This document shows, in pieces, positions 16,943 through 24,288 of a stretch of 64,000 bases of DNA. Numbering within the stretch: the stretch's first letter is position 1; the number at the start of each line of letters is the position of its first letter. The notes beneath the pieces were generated by a model, which was given only the letters and a program-made list of their open reading frames with translations, searched no databases and had not been told where the DNA came from. The position numbers were made by a program, and so were the translations under genes. Source of the stretch: an uncultured Candidatus Peregrinibacteria bacterium (GTDB taxonomy: Bacteria > Patescibacteriota > Gracilibacteria > Peribacterales > Peribacteraceae); NCBI GenBank assembly GCA_903825315.1, contig CAIKAD010000005.1, positions 218,404 through 282,403 on the forward strand, written 5' to 3'.

Positions 16943-17713
16943 ATGCGCGCACATCTTTCCCTTCTCGGCTTTCTGTTTCTTGCGTTTCCCTGGGCTGCGC
17001 AGGCAGATCACGCCCCGTCTGTCCGCGTTCCCATTCTCACGTATCATCATGTGGGAGACTGTGGGGAGGAGTGCATGAAACATCCCAAGGCTGCCAGCTT
17101 GTGGGTATCCACCAAGGCATTCAATCGTCAGATGCAGTGGATTGCGGATCGTGGTTACACCACGGTGACCATGGATGCGGTTTCTGCTCTCTTCCATCCG
17201 CAGACCGGCACAGCATCTCTCGTCGGCAATTTCAAACTTCCTGCCAAGCCCGTGGTGGTGACCTTCGACGACGGCTACAGCGACACGTACGACAATGCAT
17301 TTCCCCTCCTTCTCTCCCGCAAGCAGAAAGGCGTGTTCTACGTCCTTCCGGGTTTTGCGGGACAACCGGGTTACATCACAGCGGACCAGATGCGGAAGAT
17401 GAGCGGATCGGGGATGGACATTGGATCCCACACGGTAGACCACAAGCCGCTGCGCCGGCTCGGGCCGCTCACGCGGGTGTGGGAGCTTACGGAGAGCAGA
17501 CGGATGCTCGAGGAGATCCTGGGCAAGCCGGTCCGGCACGTCTGCTACCCTTACGGCGACTATAATAGATTCGTCGAAATGGATGCGCAGGAGGCGGGCT
17601 ACCTCACCGGCACGACAACACAACGGCGTGTGGCCACGAAGGAGTGGGATTCCTTCGCGCTTCCGCGTATTTCCGTGCGGGAGCGGACAGACCTGAGGAG
17701 AATTCTTCCGTAA
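16943..17713 (+). CDS. Secreted polysaccharide deacetylase (CE4/NodB), paralogue
   Basis: 256 aa from the ATG at 16943, which places a signal peptide at the N-terminus (MRAHLSLLGFLFLAFPWAAQ, cleavage after AQA). Motif 1 VVTFDDGYSDTYDNAF, motif 2 IGSHTVDH (His-x3-His), motif 3 HVCYPYGDYN, plus the LTYHHVGD opening. This is the better conserved of the adjacent pair and is expected to be catalytically active. The pair probably arose by duplication and may act on the same extracellular polymer. Confidence 0.92.
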   Translation: MRAHLSLLGFLFLAFPWAAQADHAPSVRVPILTYHHVGDCGEECMKHPKAASLWVSTKAFNRQMQWIADRGYTTVTMDAVSALFHPQTGTASLVGNFKLPAKPVVVTFDDGYSDTYDNAFPLLLSRKQKGVFYVLPGFAGQPGYITADQMRKMSGSGMDIGSHTVDHKPLRRLGPLTRVWELTESRRMLEEILGKPVRHVCYPYGDYNRFVEMDAQEAGYLTGTTTQRRVATKEWDSFALPRISVRERTDLRRILP

Positions 17714-17850
17714 GCGGGCATCGGAAGAGCAGGACGGGAATCGCTAGCAGTGTTCAGGAAGTCCTCCCCGCATGCGTTGCCAGAAGAATATTGCCACCAC
17801 CTTGCTGCAGTTCTGATAACACTGTGTGCTGACAGCAATTCTTGGGGCAA

Positions 17851-20274
17851 TCAGGCAAGAGCTTGCAGAACTTTCTCCTGCTCCTTCTGTGCCTCGTTTT
17901 CCGTGAGTGTGCGGTCCGGTGCGCGGTAGGTGAAGCGGAGCGTTAGGTTGAAGGTTCCTTGCTTGCCGTTCGCCGGCTGCTGCCCGGATGGTTTTCCGCT
18001 GTAGAGGTCAATAATCTCAATGTTCTCGAGGAGCGGCGAGGTCTTCTGCAATGTACAGAGAAGCGCTTCCGTCGACTGGTTCTGCTCGCGTGGGACCGTT
18101 ACGTCGTATGTGATGGCCGGGAAGGCGGGAAGAGCACGGGGAATCTGGGGTTTTCTTCCCTGCGCGAGGACCGTGGAAAGGTTGATGGCTGCGATGGCAG
18201 CACGGTGCGGCAGGTCGAAGGCAGACCGGACATCCGGATGCACTTCGGAGAGGTAGCCGACATCGTTCCCGTTGATAATGATCCGCGCGGCGCGACCAGG
18301 ATGGGCGGCGGACGGAGGGTTGTCTTGCTTCTTCCACTCCGCGGTGAGGCTAATGGCCTGAAGCGCGAGTTCGATGTCCTGTTTGAGGAGGAGAAAGGGG
18401 TCCCGTTTCAAATCATGATCGCCCGATCCTTCCAGATCCGCCCTCAGCATCCCAAGTTCAGGCCATTCGTCGCTTCCCCCTCGGCTTTGCTCGGGGTCTG
18501 CGACTTTCTTAAAGACATGGGAGACAGTGAACGTCTGCAGTTCCTTCCCTGCCGTCAGGAGATTTCTCTGTGCATGCTCGAGGAGTCCGGGAAGCGTGGA
18601 CGTGTGCAGGAGGCTGGTCTCCTCCCCGATGGGATTCTGAATCTTGATGGCATCATCAGGATTCATTCTTGCCTTTTGTAAGAGAGCAGGACCGACGAGC
18701 GAGAGCGGAAGTACTTCCGCAAAGACGGATTCCTTGAGCGAGTCGCGTACCATGTTCACGCGTGGATCGCGTGGTGGAGGATTGATTGTAGCGGCCGGCA
18801 TGACCGGAGCGATTGCGTCATATCCCACGACGCGGCCGATCTCTTCAATGAGATCCTGTTCCAGCCGCAGGTCGCCGAGGCGCCAGAGCGGCGTTGTCAC
18901 CTTGAGAGTCTTTCCGTTCGCTTCCACGGTGCAGCCGAGGTCAGTGAGGATTTTCTTTGCGCGTTCTGCACTCACATCCGTCCCGAGCACGCTCTGGACG
19001 CGGCTGAGCTTGAGCGAGATGGTCTTTGCCGTTCCATCCTCTCCCCAGGAGATTGGCGCGGAAGCGATGCGGGCCCCGGGGACGAGCTGTAGGAAGAGCT
19101 GAATGGCGCGGAACAAGCCGGTTTCCGCAGATACGGGCGGAACGCCTTTTTCGTACACTGTCGCGGCGTCCGTACGGTGTCCCATGGCGATCACGGTCTG
19201 GCGCGTGTTGACGGGATCTACGACGGCACCGTGGAGCCAGACCCTGCGGGTGCTCTCCTTGGTCGATCCGCGCAGGCCGCCCATAATGCCCAGCAGGTCG
19301 AAAATGCCTTCCGCATCTTCCATAATGAGTGCGCCTTTGGAGAGCCCGCGCTCCTCACCGTCGAGCGTGGTAATCTTTTCTCCCTTCTTCGCGCGGCGCA
19401 TTATTACGTCTCCTGTAATGTCCGCCGCATCAAAGCTATGCAGCGGCATGCCGGTCTCCATCATCACATAATTCGTGATGTCGATGGGTGGATTGATGGA
19501 ACGCCAGCCCGTTGCCTCCAATCGCCTCTTCATCCAGTCCGGTGTTTGGCCGAGCCCGTCAATCTCCAGCATGACGGCCACGTAGCGCGGCACGAGCTTC
19601 CTCTGTTCCACGGTAATGGCGAAAGGGAAGGGCGTCTGCGGGAAGTTGAGGGACGGTTTTTGAGGACGGTCTGCCTTCCAGTCTGCCAGGCCGAGTGCAA
19701 CGAACTCGCGCGCAAAGCCCCAGTGCGCAAAAAGGTCAGCGCGGTTGGTGATGGCGTGGTTGTCCACGTGGAGGACGGCGCCATTCAATCCCAGATAGTC
19801 CTGCAGCGGTTTCCCCACTCCCTCATCCCCATCTCCCATATCGATGATGTTGCGGTCTGTCGCCTGAGGAAACTGCGCTACCAGGTCCAGTTCCTCCGCG
19901 GCGCAAATCATCCCTTCGCTCTCCTCGCCGCGCACTTTGGCCTTTTCCAGCGTCACCATTTCCGTCCCGTGCCATCGGACGCGCGCGCCTACATGCGCAA
20001 AGGCGACGCGCATTCCTGCTCGAAGATTGGAGCCTCCGCACACTACCTTCTTTTCGCCGCGGTCGGTCTGTACGTCGCACAGCGAGAGACGGTCGGCATT
20101 GGGATGCTTGCGCACGGTGAGCACCTTTCCCACCACCACGTCACGGAGCAGGGCGCTCTGTGAGACCACCTCGTCCACTTCCGCGACTTTCGCCGTCACC
20201 GCCCGTGCGATGGTCTCGGGATCGGTTTCCTTGAGCGTGACAAAATCCTGGAGCCAATTGAGGGAGATTTTCAT
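17851..20274 (-). CDS. pheT: Phenylalanyl-tRNA synthetase beta subunit
   Basis: 807 aa from the ATG at 20274 (MKISLNWLQDFVTL is the conserved opening). Order of domains: N-terminal EMAP/OB tRNA-binding domain (about 40-150, VVGKVLTVRKHPNADRLSLC), B3/B4 editing domain (about 215-380), B5 domain, catalytic-like core, and C-terminal FDX-ACB domain (PRALPAFPAITYDVTV onward). It needs PheS, which is not in the window, so the two subunits are not adjacent here. A palindrome-derived insertion (DPEQSRGGS, near residue 595) interrupts the core region at a loop. A TATACT -10-like box lies just upstream. Confidence 0.95.
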   Translation of the reverse strand: MKISLNWLQDFVTLKETDPETIARAVTAKVAEVDEVVSQSALLRDVVVGKVLTVRKHPNADRLSLCDVQTDRGEKKVVCGGSNLRAGMRVAFAHVGARVRWHGTEMVTLEKAKVRGEESEGMICAAEELDLVAQFPQATDRNIIDMGDGDEGVGKPLQDYLGLNGAVLHVDNHAITNRADLFAHWGFAREFVALGLADWKADRPQKPSLNFPQTPFPFAITVEQRKLVPRYVAVMLEIDGLGQTPDWMKRRLEATGWRSINPPIDITNYVMMETGMPLHSFDAADITGDVIMRRAKKGEKITTLDGEERGLSKGALIMEDAEGIFDLLGIMGGLRGSTKESTRRVWLHGAVVDPVNTRQTVIAMGHRTDAATVYEKGVPPVSAETGLFRAIQLFLQLVPGARIASAPISWGEDGTAKTISLKLSRVQSVLGTDVSAERAKKILTDLGCTVEANGKTLKVTTPLWRLGDLRLEQDLIEEIGRVVGYDAIAPVMPAATINPPPRDPRVNMVRDSLKESVFAEVLPLSLVGPALLQKARMNPDDAIKIQNPIGEETSLLHTSTLPGLLEHAQRNLLTAGKELQTFTVSHVFKKVADPEQSRGGSDEWPELGMLRADLEGSGDHDLKRDPFLLLKQDIELALQAISLTAEWKKQDNPPSAAHPGRAARIIINGNDVGYLSEVHPDVRSAFDLPHRAAIAAINLSTVLAQGRKPQIPRALPAFPAITYDVTVPREQNQSTEALLCTLQKTSPLLENIEIIDLYSGKPSGQQPANGKQGTFNLTLRFTYRAPDRTLTENEAQKEQEKVLQALA
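18476..18497. repeat. Palindromic element in frame inside pheT
   Basis: CCCCCTCGGCTTTGCTCGGGG. It encodes the DPEQSRGG stretch of the minus-strand gene and resembles the elements at 33172 (GPERSRRGG) and 10269 (RASGASRGG). Confidence 0.55.
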
Positions 20275-20288
20275 GGGGAGAGTATACA

Positions 20289-20369
20289 GTATTACGAATT
20301 GAGTATTGAGTATGAAACTGTAGCTCGGCTGGTCCTCTTCATACTCCATACCCAATACTCAATACTCTT
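20289..20369. repeat. Palindromic element F4 (AGTATTG units)
   Basis: The left arm (20289-20316) carries GAATTGAGTATTGAGTATGA. The right arm (20337-20369) carries the complementary TTCATACTCCATACCCAATA and CTCAATACTC. A long imperfect hairpin in the divergent spacer between pheT and the small membrane-protein gene. Confidence 0.65.
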
Positions 20370-20455
20370 TCCTGTCGAGCCAACTGCGTTAGCCTTCCTT
20401 GAAGGGGCGATAGCGGACACTGTAGGCTTTCTTCCGCCCCTTTCCCCGGTTCCCC

Positions 20456-20734
20456 ATGCTCGCGAAGAAGAACAGTTCCAAGAATGGAGAGTCCTCGTAC
20501 TGCTCCATGTCCTGCTATATCGGCCACGTCGTGGTCGTCATCCTCCTCCTCATCGCCACTGTCGTGGCGGCGGCGGATATGGTGCTTGCGCACGTCCTGC
20601 AAGGCGGTCTTGTGTTTGGCACGGCCGGCGCTTCCCTCTCGGTCATCGCCTTTGTAGCTGCGCTCACGGTCTTCTTTAAGAAGGTGAAGAAGATGTGCTG
20701 CGGATGCTGCGGGGGCGGAAGCTGCTGTCGGTGA
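20456..20734 (+). CDS. Small two-helix membrane protein with Cys-rich tail
   Basis: 92 aa, not recognised. Two predicted transmembrane helices (about residues 22-43, GHVVVVILLLIATVVAAADM, and 52-73, LVFGTAGASLSVIAFVAALT), then KKVKKM and a cysteine cluster CCGCCGGGSCC at the C-terminus, likely cytoplasmic by the positive-inside rule. Five or six Cys in eleven residues suggest metal or iron-sulfur binding or lipidation-like anchoring. A GGGGCG/CGCCCC hairpin lies in the leader and a terminator-like hairpin follows the stop, supporting a real transcription unit. Confidence 0.6.
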   Translation: MLAKKNSSKNGESSYCSMSCYIGHVVVVILLLIATVVAAADMVLAHVLQGGLVFGTAGASLSVIAFVAALTVFFKKVKKMCCGCCGGGSCCR

Positions 20735-20760
20735 CCGGAAGGGTGCGGATTACACGTTCC

Positions 20761-20782
20761 AGAGAGGGTTTCCTTCCTCTCT
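20761..20782 (+). terminator. Terminator-like hairpin after the small membrane protein
   Basis: AGAGAGG (20761-20767) pairs with CCTCTCT (20776-20782) across an 8-nt loop, 26 bp after the stop codon and before tRNA-Ser. Confidence 0.5.
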
Positions 20783-20806
20783 CCTTTATGGCAAAGTACG
20801 CAACAC

Positions 20807-20923
<117 letters not shown>

Positions 20924-20946
20924 CTGTTGATCGTGGTGAGAAGTAA

Positions 20947-20974
20947 CCCCCTGGAATCTGCAGACGCCAGGGGG
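20947..20974 (-). terminator. Terminator-like hairpin downstream of the 35-aa CxxC gene
   Basis: CCCCCTGG (20947-20954) and CCAGGGGG (20967-20974), a perfect 8-bp GC-rich stem. On the minus strand it follows the 35-aa ORF by 22 bp and is followed by TTACTTCTC. It could work in both directions. Confidence 0.6.
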
Positions 20975-20996
20975 AGAGTGACCAGCAAGTTGCTGA

Positions 20997-21104
20997 TCAA
21001 TTGATCGGCCACCCGCAATGAGGGCAGCGACGGCGAGGCCTGCCCGGTTTCTTTATGGCAGATCTTCGCGGTGTCCGTTTTCTTGCCACCTTCTTCTTGG
21101 CCAT
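20997..21104 (-). CDS. 35-residue basic protein with CPHC motif (half zinc ribbon)
   Basis: A very short gene. The ATG at 21104 is preceded by a perfect AGGAGG (21110-21115) at 5-nt spacing, the only ideal ribosome-binding site noticed in this window, and the stop is followed by a strong hairpin. The product starts MAKKKVARKRTPRRS, continues Lys/Arg-rich, and ends CPHCGWPIN. With 15 Lys/Arg among 35 residues and one CxxC knuckle it looks like a nucleic-acid or ribosome-associated mini-protein; two copies could share one zinc. Not recognised as a known ribosomal protein. It lies downstream of rpmB on the same strand. Confidence 0.65.
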   Translation of the reverse strand: MAKKKVARKRTPRRSAIKKPGRPRRRCPHCGWPIN

Positions 21105-21135
21105 GAAGGCCTCCTTTCTACAACAAAGAAGAGAG

Positions 21136-21156
21136 ATGTTACAAGGACTGTAACAT
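21136..21156 (-). promoter_or_regulatory. 8-bp inverted repeat upstream of the 35-aa CxxC gene
   Basis: ATGTTACA-AGGAC-TGTAACAT, a perfect 8-bp inverted repeat with a 5-nt centre, 31 bp upstream of the start codon on the minus strand. On that strand a TTGTAA...TGTAGA pair overlaps and follows it. Either a repressor operator or a leader hairpin. Confidence 0.45.
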
Positions 21157-21160
21157 GTCT

Positions 21161-21206
21161 TTAGTACGCCGGCTTGCCTTCCTGCATCCTCTTGGCGAGT
21201 GTCCTC
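21161..21206 (-). pseudogene. Duplicated 3' end of rpmB
   Basis: Read on the minus strand this encodes RTLAKRMQEGKPAY and a stop, matching the last residues of the intact L28 gene (RTLAKRMQEGKAAY). Over 21181-21207 versus 21321-21347, 26 of 27 bases agree. It lacks any start and is separated from the intact gene by the ATCCGGCTTCGCGGTGA-containing segment. Confidence 0.75.
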
Positions 21207-21286
21207 ATCCGGCTTCGCGGTGAAAGAGTTCCCAGGTCATCGGACATTCAGATTCAATCAAAAATGACGATCCTGCTTCGCCGTGA
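21207..21286. repeat. Element with ATCCGGCTTCGCGGTGA signature between rpmB and its duplicated end
   Basis: Begins with ATCCGGCTTCGCGGTGA (21207-21223), identical to 12717-12733 beside the duplicated chbG-like 5' end. It ends with the variant ATCCTGCTTCGCCGTGA (21270-21286). Inside lies CAATCAAAAATGAC (21255-21268), whose reverse complement also follows the signature at 12736-12748 with a 1-nt deletion. A short repeated element of unknown type. Confidence 0.65.
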
Positions 21287-21300
21287 TGATGAATGAGATA

Positions 21301-21513
21301 TCAGTAAGCAGCCTTCCCCTCCTGCATCCTCTTGGCGAGCGTCCTCAGATAACTCGCGGCGACCTTGATGGTCTTGTATTCCCCCGTCTTGGGGTCGAAC
21401 ACGCGCTTCTTCTGGATGTTTGCCCTCCACGTTCTGCGGGTGTGGCGCAGCGAGTGGCTGCGGGTGTTCCCGAAGCCTGTTCCCTTGCCGGTGCGGACGC
21501 ATCTGCGTGCCAT
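21301..21513 (-). CDS. rpmB: Ribosomal protein L28
   Basis: 70 aa, typical bacterial bL28. The N-terminal MARRCVRTGKGTGFGNTRSH shows the R-x-C-x-x-T-G-K and GN-x-x-SH motifs, followed by TRRTWRANIQKKRVF. Only one Cys remains of the possible zinc-binding set. Its 3' end is duplicated 95 bp downstream (21161-21206). The promoter region overlaps an F1 palindrome at 21564-21655. Confidence 0.95.
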   Translation of the reverse strand: MARRCVRTGKGTGFGNTRSHSLRHTRRTWRANIQKKRVFDPKTGEYKTIKVAASYLRTLAKRMQEGKAAY

Positions 21514-21563
21514 AAAGCCGAGGGAGGATACGTATCTTGTAGGGGTTTGTCAACGTCTGAAGA

Positions 21564-21655
21564 TTCGTTTTTCGACTATGTCTCGTTGTTCGTTTTTTGA
21601 TTGGTATGACAAGTGTCCCATCGAGAAACGAGAAAGGGTCGAGAAACGAAAAACG
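21564..21655. repeat. Palindromic element F1, second copy
   Basis: Left arm (21564-21602) TTCGTTTTTCGACTATGTCTC plus GTTGTTCG units; right arm (21619-21655) ATCGAGAAACGAGAAAGGGT plus CGAGAAACGAAAAACG units. It is the reverse complement of the element in the metK leader (2877-2970), sharing the CGACTATGTCTCGTT core. It lies in the divergent spacer between rpmB and the M50 peptidase gene. Confidence 0.7.
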
Positions 21656-21708
21656 TCTTCAGATCCTTCCAAAACATCACGAAAAGCCGTACAATCCCAT
21701 AACTTCAT

Positions 21709-22383
21709 ATGACCCCCTTCCTCAATCCCGTCTTTATCATCGCTATCCTCATCGCCCTGTCGTTCCATGAGGCGGCGCACGCGTACGTGGCCAAACGGCT
21801 CGGGGACCACACGGCGGAAGTGGCTGGCCGTGTCACCCTCAATCCCATCGCCCATCTCGATCCACTCGGAACCATTCTCTTCCTGTTCGTTGGGTTCGGG
21901 TGGGGCAAGCCCGTACCGGTGAATCCTTATAACTTCCGCAATCCCCGGCGGGACAATGCGCTCGTGTCGCTTGCGGGTCCTATGAGCAACCTTCTCCTCG
22001 CCGCACTCTCCTTTATAGCGCTTGCGCTCGTCGAGCGTTCCGTGCCCGGCTCCCTCGGCAGTCTCCTTTCTCCTGCACAGGGTGCGTCTGTGGGTATGAC
22101 GTTCCTCACGTCACTCCTCGGCAGTCTGCTCTTTATCGACCTGGCGCTCATGGCATTCAACCTCATTCCCATCGCGCCGCTGGATGGTTCCCACATTCTC
22201 GAAGCATTTATTCCCTACCAGTACCAGGAATCGTTCGACCAGATGATGCGGTACGGGCCGTACATCCTGCTTGGCCTGCTCCTCGCGGAAAATTTCCTTG
22301 GCATTCCGTTCCTCTCCATGTGGATTGAAGGAATTGCGGGCGGGGTTCTGCATCTGTTGCAGGCGGTGTTTGGGTGGATTTGA
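21709..22383 (+). CDS. Site-2-protease-family (M50) zinc metalloprotease
   Basis: 224 aa integral membrane peptidase of the short YwhC/Rv1-like branch of M50, without PDZ or CBS domains. The catalytic HEAAH (His20, Glu21, His24) lies in the first membrane helix. The third zinc ligand Asp159 lies in NLIPIAPLDGSHIL. About five or six hydrophobic helices. Predicted to cut transmembrane segments of unknown substrate. Followed within 3 bp by the CCA end of a convergent tRNA-Thr. Confidence 0.92.
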   Translation: MTPFLNPVFIIAILIALSFHEAAHAYVAKRLGDHTAEVAGRVTLNPIAHLDPLGTILFLFVGFGWGKPVPVNPYNFRNPRRDNALVSLAGPMSNLLLAALSFIALALVERSVPGSLGSLLSPAQGASVGMTFLTSLLGSLLFIDLALMAFNLIPIAPLDGSHILEAFIPYQYQESFDQMMRYGPYILLGLLLAENFLGIPFLSMWIEGIAGGVLHLLQAVFGWI

Positions 22384-22385
22384 AA

Positions 22386-22460
<75 letters not shown>

Positions 22461-22491
22461 ATTCGTGCGGGGAGTGTACGTCAGTCCCTCC

Positions 22492-22902
22492 TCATGCTTC
22501 CAGTGTTTCTTTCCATGTCTGCGGTTCCTTTCCATGACGTGTACGGAGCGCATTCTTGAGTGCGTGGAGGGAAAGGAGGGCGCATTTGATGCGTTGGAGG
22601 CCCACATCGATACCGAGAAGGTCATGGATGGCGGATGGTCTCATCTGTTCCAGTTCTCCTTCCGTCTTCCCCATCAGTTCATCGGAAAGGAGGGACATGG
22701 ACGCTTGGCTAATGGCGCAGCCGGTACCTTCCCAGCCGACGTCTGCCACCTTCCCCTCCTCTATAATCAGCTGCAGCGTGATCTTGTCGCCGCAGCTCGC
22801 ATTGATTTCCTCGTGTGTGACCGTCGCATCCGTCAGCGTGTGTTTGTGCTGGGGGTGGCGGTAGTGCTCGAGGATGTTTTCGGCGTAAAGCGTGTCGGAC
22901 AT
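22492..22902 (-). CDS. sufU: SufU/IscU-family iron-sulfur cluster assembly scaffold
   Basis: 136 aa. The three conserved cysteines are present: Cys37 in NASCGD (with Asp39), Cys62 in GTGCAISQAS and Cys107 in RIKCALL. The extra insertion around 75-100 (SLLSDELMGKTEGELEQM) is the SufU-type region. In SufU systems the protein accepts sulfur from SufS through bound zinc. Located 31 bp downstream of sufS on the same strand, a typical operon. No sufB, sufC or sufD is in the window. Confidence 0.93.
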   Translation of the reverse strand: MSDTLYAENILEHYRHPQHKHTLTDATVTHEEINASCGDKITLQLIIEEGKVADVGWEGTGCAISQASMSLLSDELMGKTEGELEQMRPSAIHDLLGIDVGLQRIKCALLSLHALKNALRTRHGKEPQTWKETLEA

Positions 22903-22933
22903 TGCGGAGGGGGAGGAAGAATCGGAGAAGCGG

Positions 22934-24169
22934 TCAGTTTTCAGCTTTCAGTAATTGGAGAACGTCGCGGATGGCGGGAGCGACGGAGCGGATCTCGTCG
23001 GGCGTGTTGTAGAGCGCGACGGAGAGGCGGGTGGTGGCGGGGAGGGAGAAGCGCGCATGGAGCGGTTGCGCGCAGTGGTGGCCGGCACGCAGGCAGATAC
23101 CGCGCTCGCCCAAAAGGTGCGTGAGGTCATGGGGGTGGATGCCGTCTACCGTGAAGCAGATGGTGCCGGCCCGGTGCGCCACATCCTTCGGCCCCAGAAT
23201 CGTAAGGCCCGGTACAGCGGTGAGTTCCTCTTGTGCGAGACCAAGGAGGGCGCGTTCATGATCCGCGATGTCCTTCCAGTCAAATTGCAACAGCCAATCG
23301 ATAGCCGCGTGCAGTCCCACTGCTTCCGCCACGGGAGGCGTGCCTCCCTCAAAACGTGCAGGGACATCGGCAGGGACGAACGACTGCTCGGTTACTTGCT
23401 GGATCATCATGCCCCCTCCCAGCAGAGGGGGGAGCGTGGCGAGGAGAGATTCCTTTCCGTACAGCACGCCGATGCCGGTAGGGCCGTAGAGCTTGTGCCC
23501 CGAGAAAACGAGAAAGTCACAATTGAGCGCGGCCACATCCGTCGGTCCGTGTGCCACGGACTGTGCGGCATCTACGAGTACCAATGCGCCCGCAGCATGT
23601 GCGCGCCGGATGATTTCCTCGAGGGGCGGGCGGATGCCGAATACGTTGCTCAAGGCCGTCACGCTCACGAGGCGCACATTCCCCTTCTTCAGCAGCCGAT
23701 CGAGGGAGGAGAGGTCAAGCTTTCCTTCTTCATCCACATCTATCCACTCCACGTCGATGCCGCGGGCCTCCTTCAATTGCAACCAGGGGACCACGTTGCT
23801 GTGGTGTTCCAGGACGCTCACTACTACGGCGTCACCTTTTGTCCATTTCTTTCCCAGTCCGTTCGCAACGATGTTGATGCCTTCCGTCGCGTTTTTAGTG
23901 AAGACGATTTCTCTCGGATGCCGTGCGTGGAGAAAGGAAGTGACGGACGCCCGGGCGTCTTCCAGTGCCGCGGTGGCGCGCTCGGCAAGGATGTGCATGC
24001 CCCGGTGAGGGTTGGCGTTGTCGTGCAGGTAGAAGTGGCGCATGGCGTCCAGGACGGCGAGTGGTTTCTGTGCCGTGGCGGCGTTATCCAGGTAGATCAG
24101 GGGACGGTTCCCCACTTTTTCTTCGAGGATGGGGAATTGCCGGCGGATAGTTGCGAGGTTGAGCGCCAT
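22934..24169 (-). CDS. sufS: Cysteine desulfurase, SufS type
   Basis: 411 aa from the ATG at 24169 (MALNLATIRRQFPIL; ten extra upstream residues are open but not family-like). Group II PLP-dependent desulfurase producing persulfide for Fe-S clusters. PLP lysine Lys226 in VFSGHKLYGPTG, catalytic Cys366 in RAGHHCAQPLH, and Asp/Gln cofactor residues in VDAAQSVAHGP. Operon with sufU. A possible promoter is seen at 24202-24232. Confidence 0.95.
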   Translation of the reverse strand: MALNLATIRRQFPILEEKVGNRPLIYLDNAATAQKPLAVLDAMRHFYLHDNANPHRGMHILAERATAALEDARASVTSFLHARHPREIVFTKNATEGINIVANGLGKKWTKGDAVVVSVLEHHSNVVPWLQLKEARGIDVEWIDVDEEGKLDLSSLDRLLKKGNVRLVSVTALSNVFGIRPPLEEIIRRAHAAGALVLVDAAQSVAHGPTDVAALNCDFLVFSGHKLYGPTGIGVLYGKESLLATLPPLLGGGMMIQQVTEQSFVPADVPARFEGGTPPVAEAVGLHAAIDWLLQFDWKDIADHERALLGLAQEELTAVPGLTILGPKDVAHRAGTICFTVDGIHPHDLTHLLGERGICLRAGHHCAQPLHARFSLPATTRLSVALYNTPDEIRSVAPAIRDVLQLLKAEN

Positions 24170-24201
24170 TTCTATTGAGAGGATAGCAGAAATGTACATT
24201 T

Positions 24202-24232
24202 ATTGTACTTTGGTTCTTTCGGTATTTGTCAC
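24202..24232 (-). promoter_or_regulatory. Possible sufS promoter
   Basis: On the minus strand: GTGACA (24227-24232), 19-bp spacer, TACAAT (24202-24207), then 32 bp to the sufS start. An AGTACAATAAATGTACAT partial inverted repeat overlaps the -10 box. The long spacer lowers confidence. Confidence 0.35.
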
Positions 24233-24288
24233 GGGAACGAAATAACGGTTTTGTTGCTCAAGGTCCTCTGCTACGCTCCTCTCCGTTC

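Noticed and set aside
23405..23432. GC-rich palindrome within sufS as an inserted element
   Set aside because: It encodes LPPLLGGGMMI, which corresponds to the conserved PPxxGGGxMI segment of SufS, so it is native sequence.
22955..24178. 407-codon plus-strand open frame
   Set aside because: Antisense to sufS, whose PLP lysine and catalytic Cys are intact; the high GC content keeps the opposite frame open.
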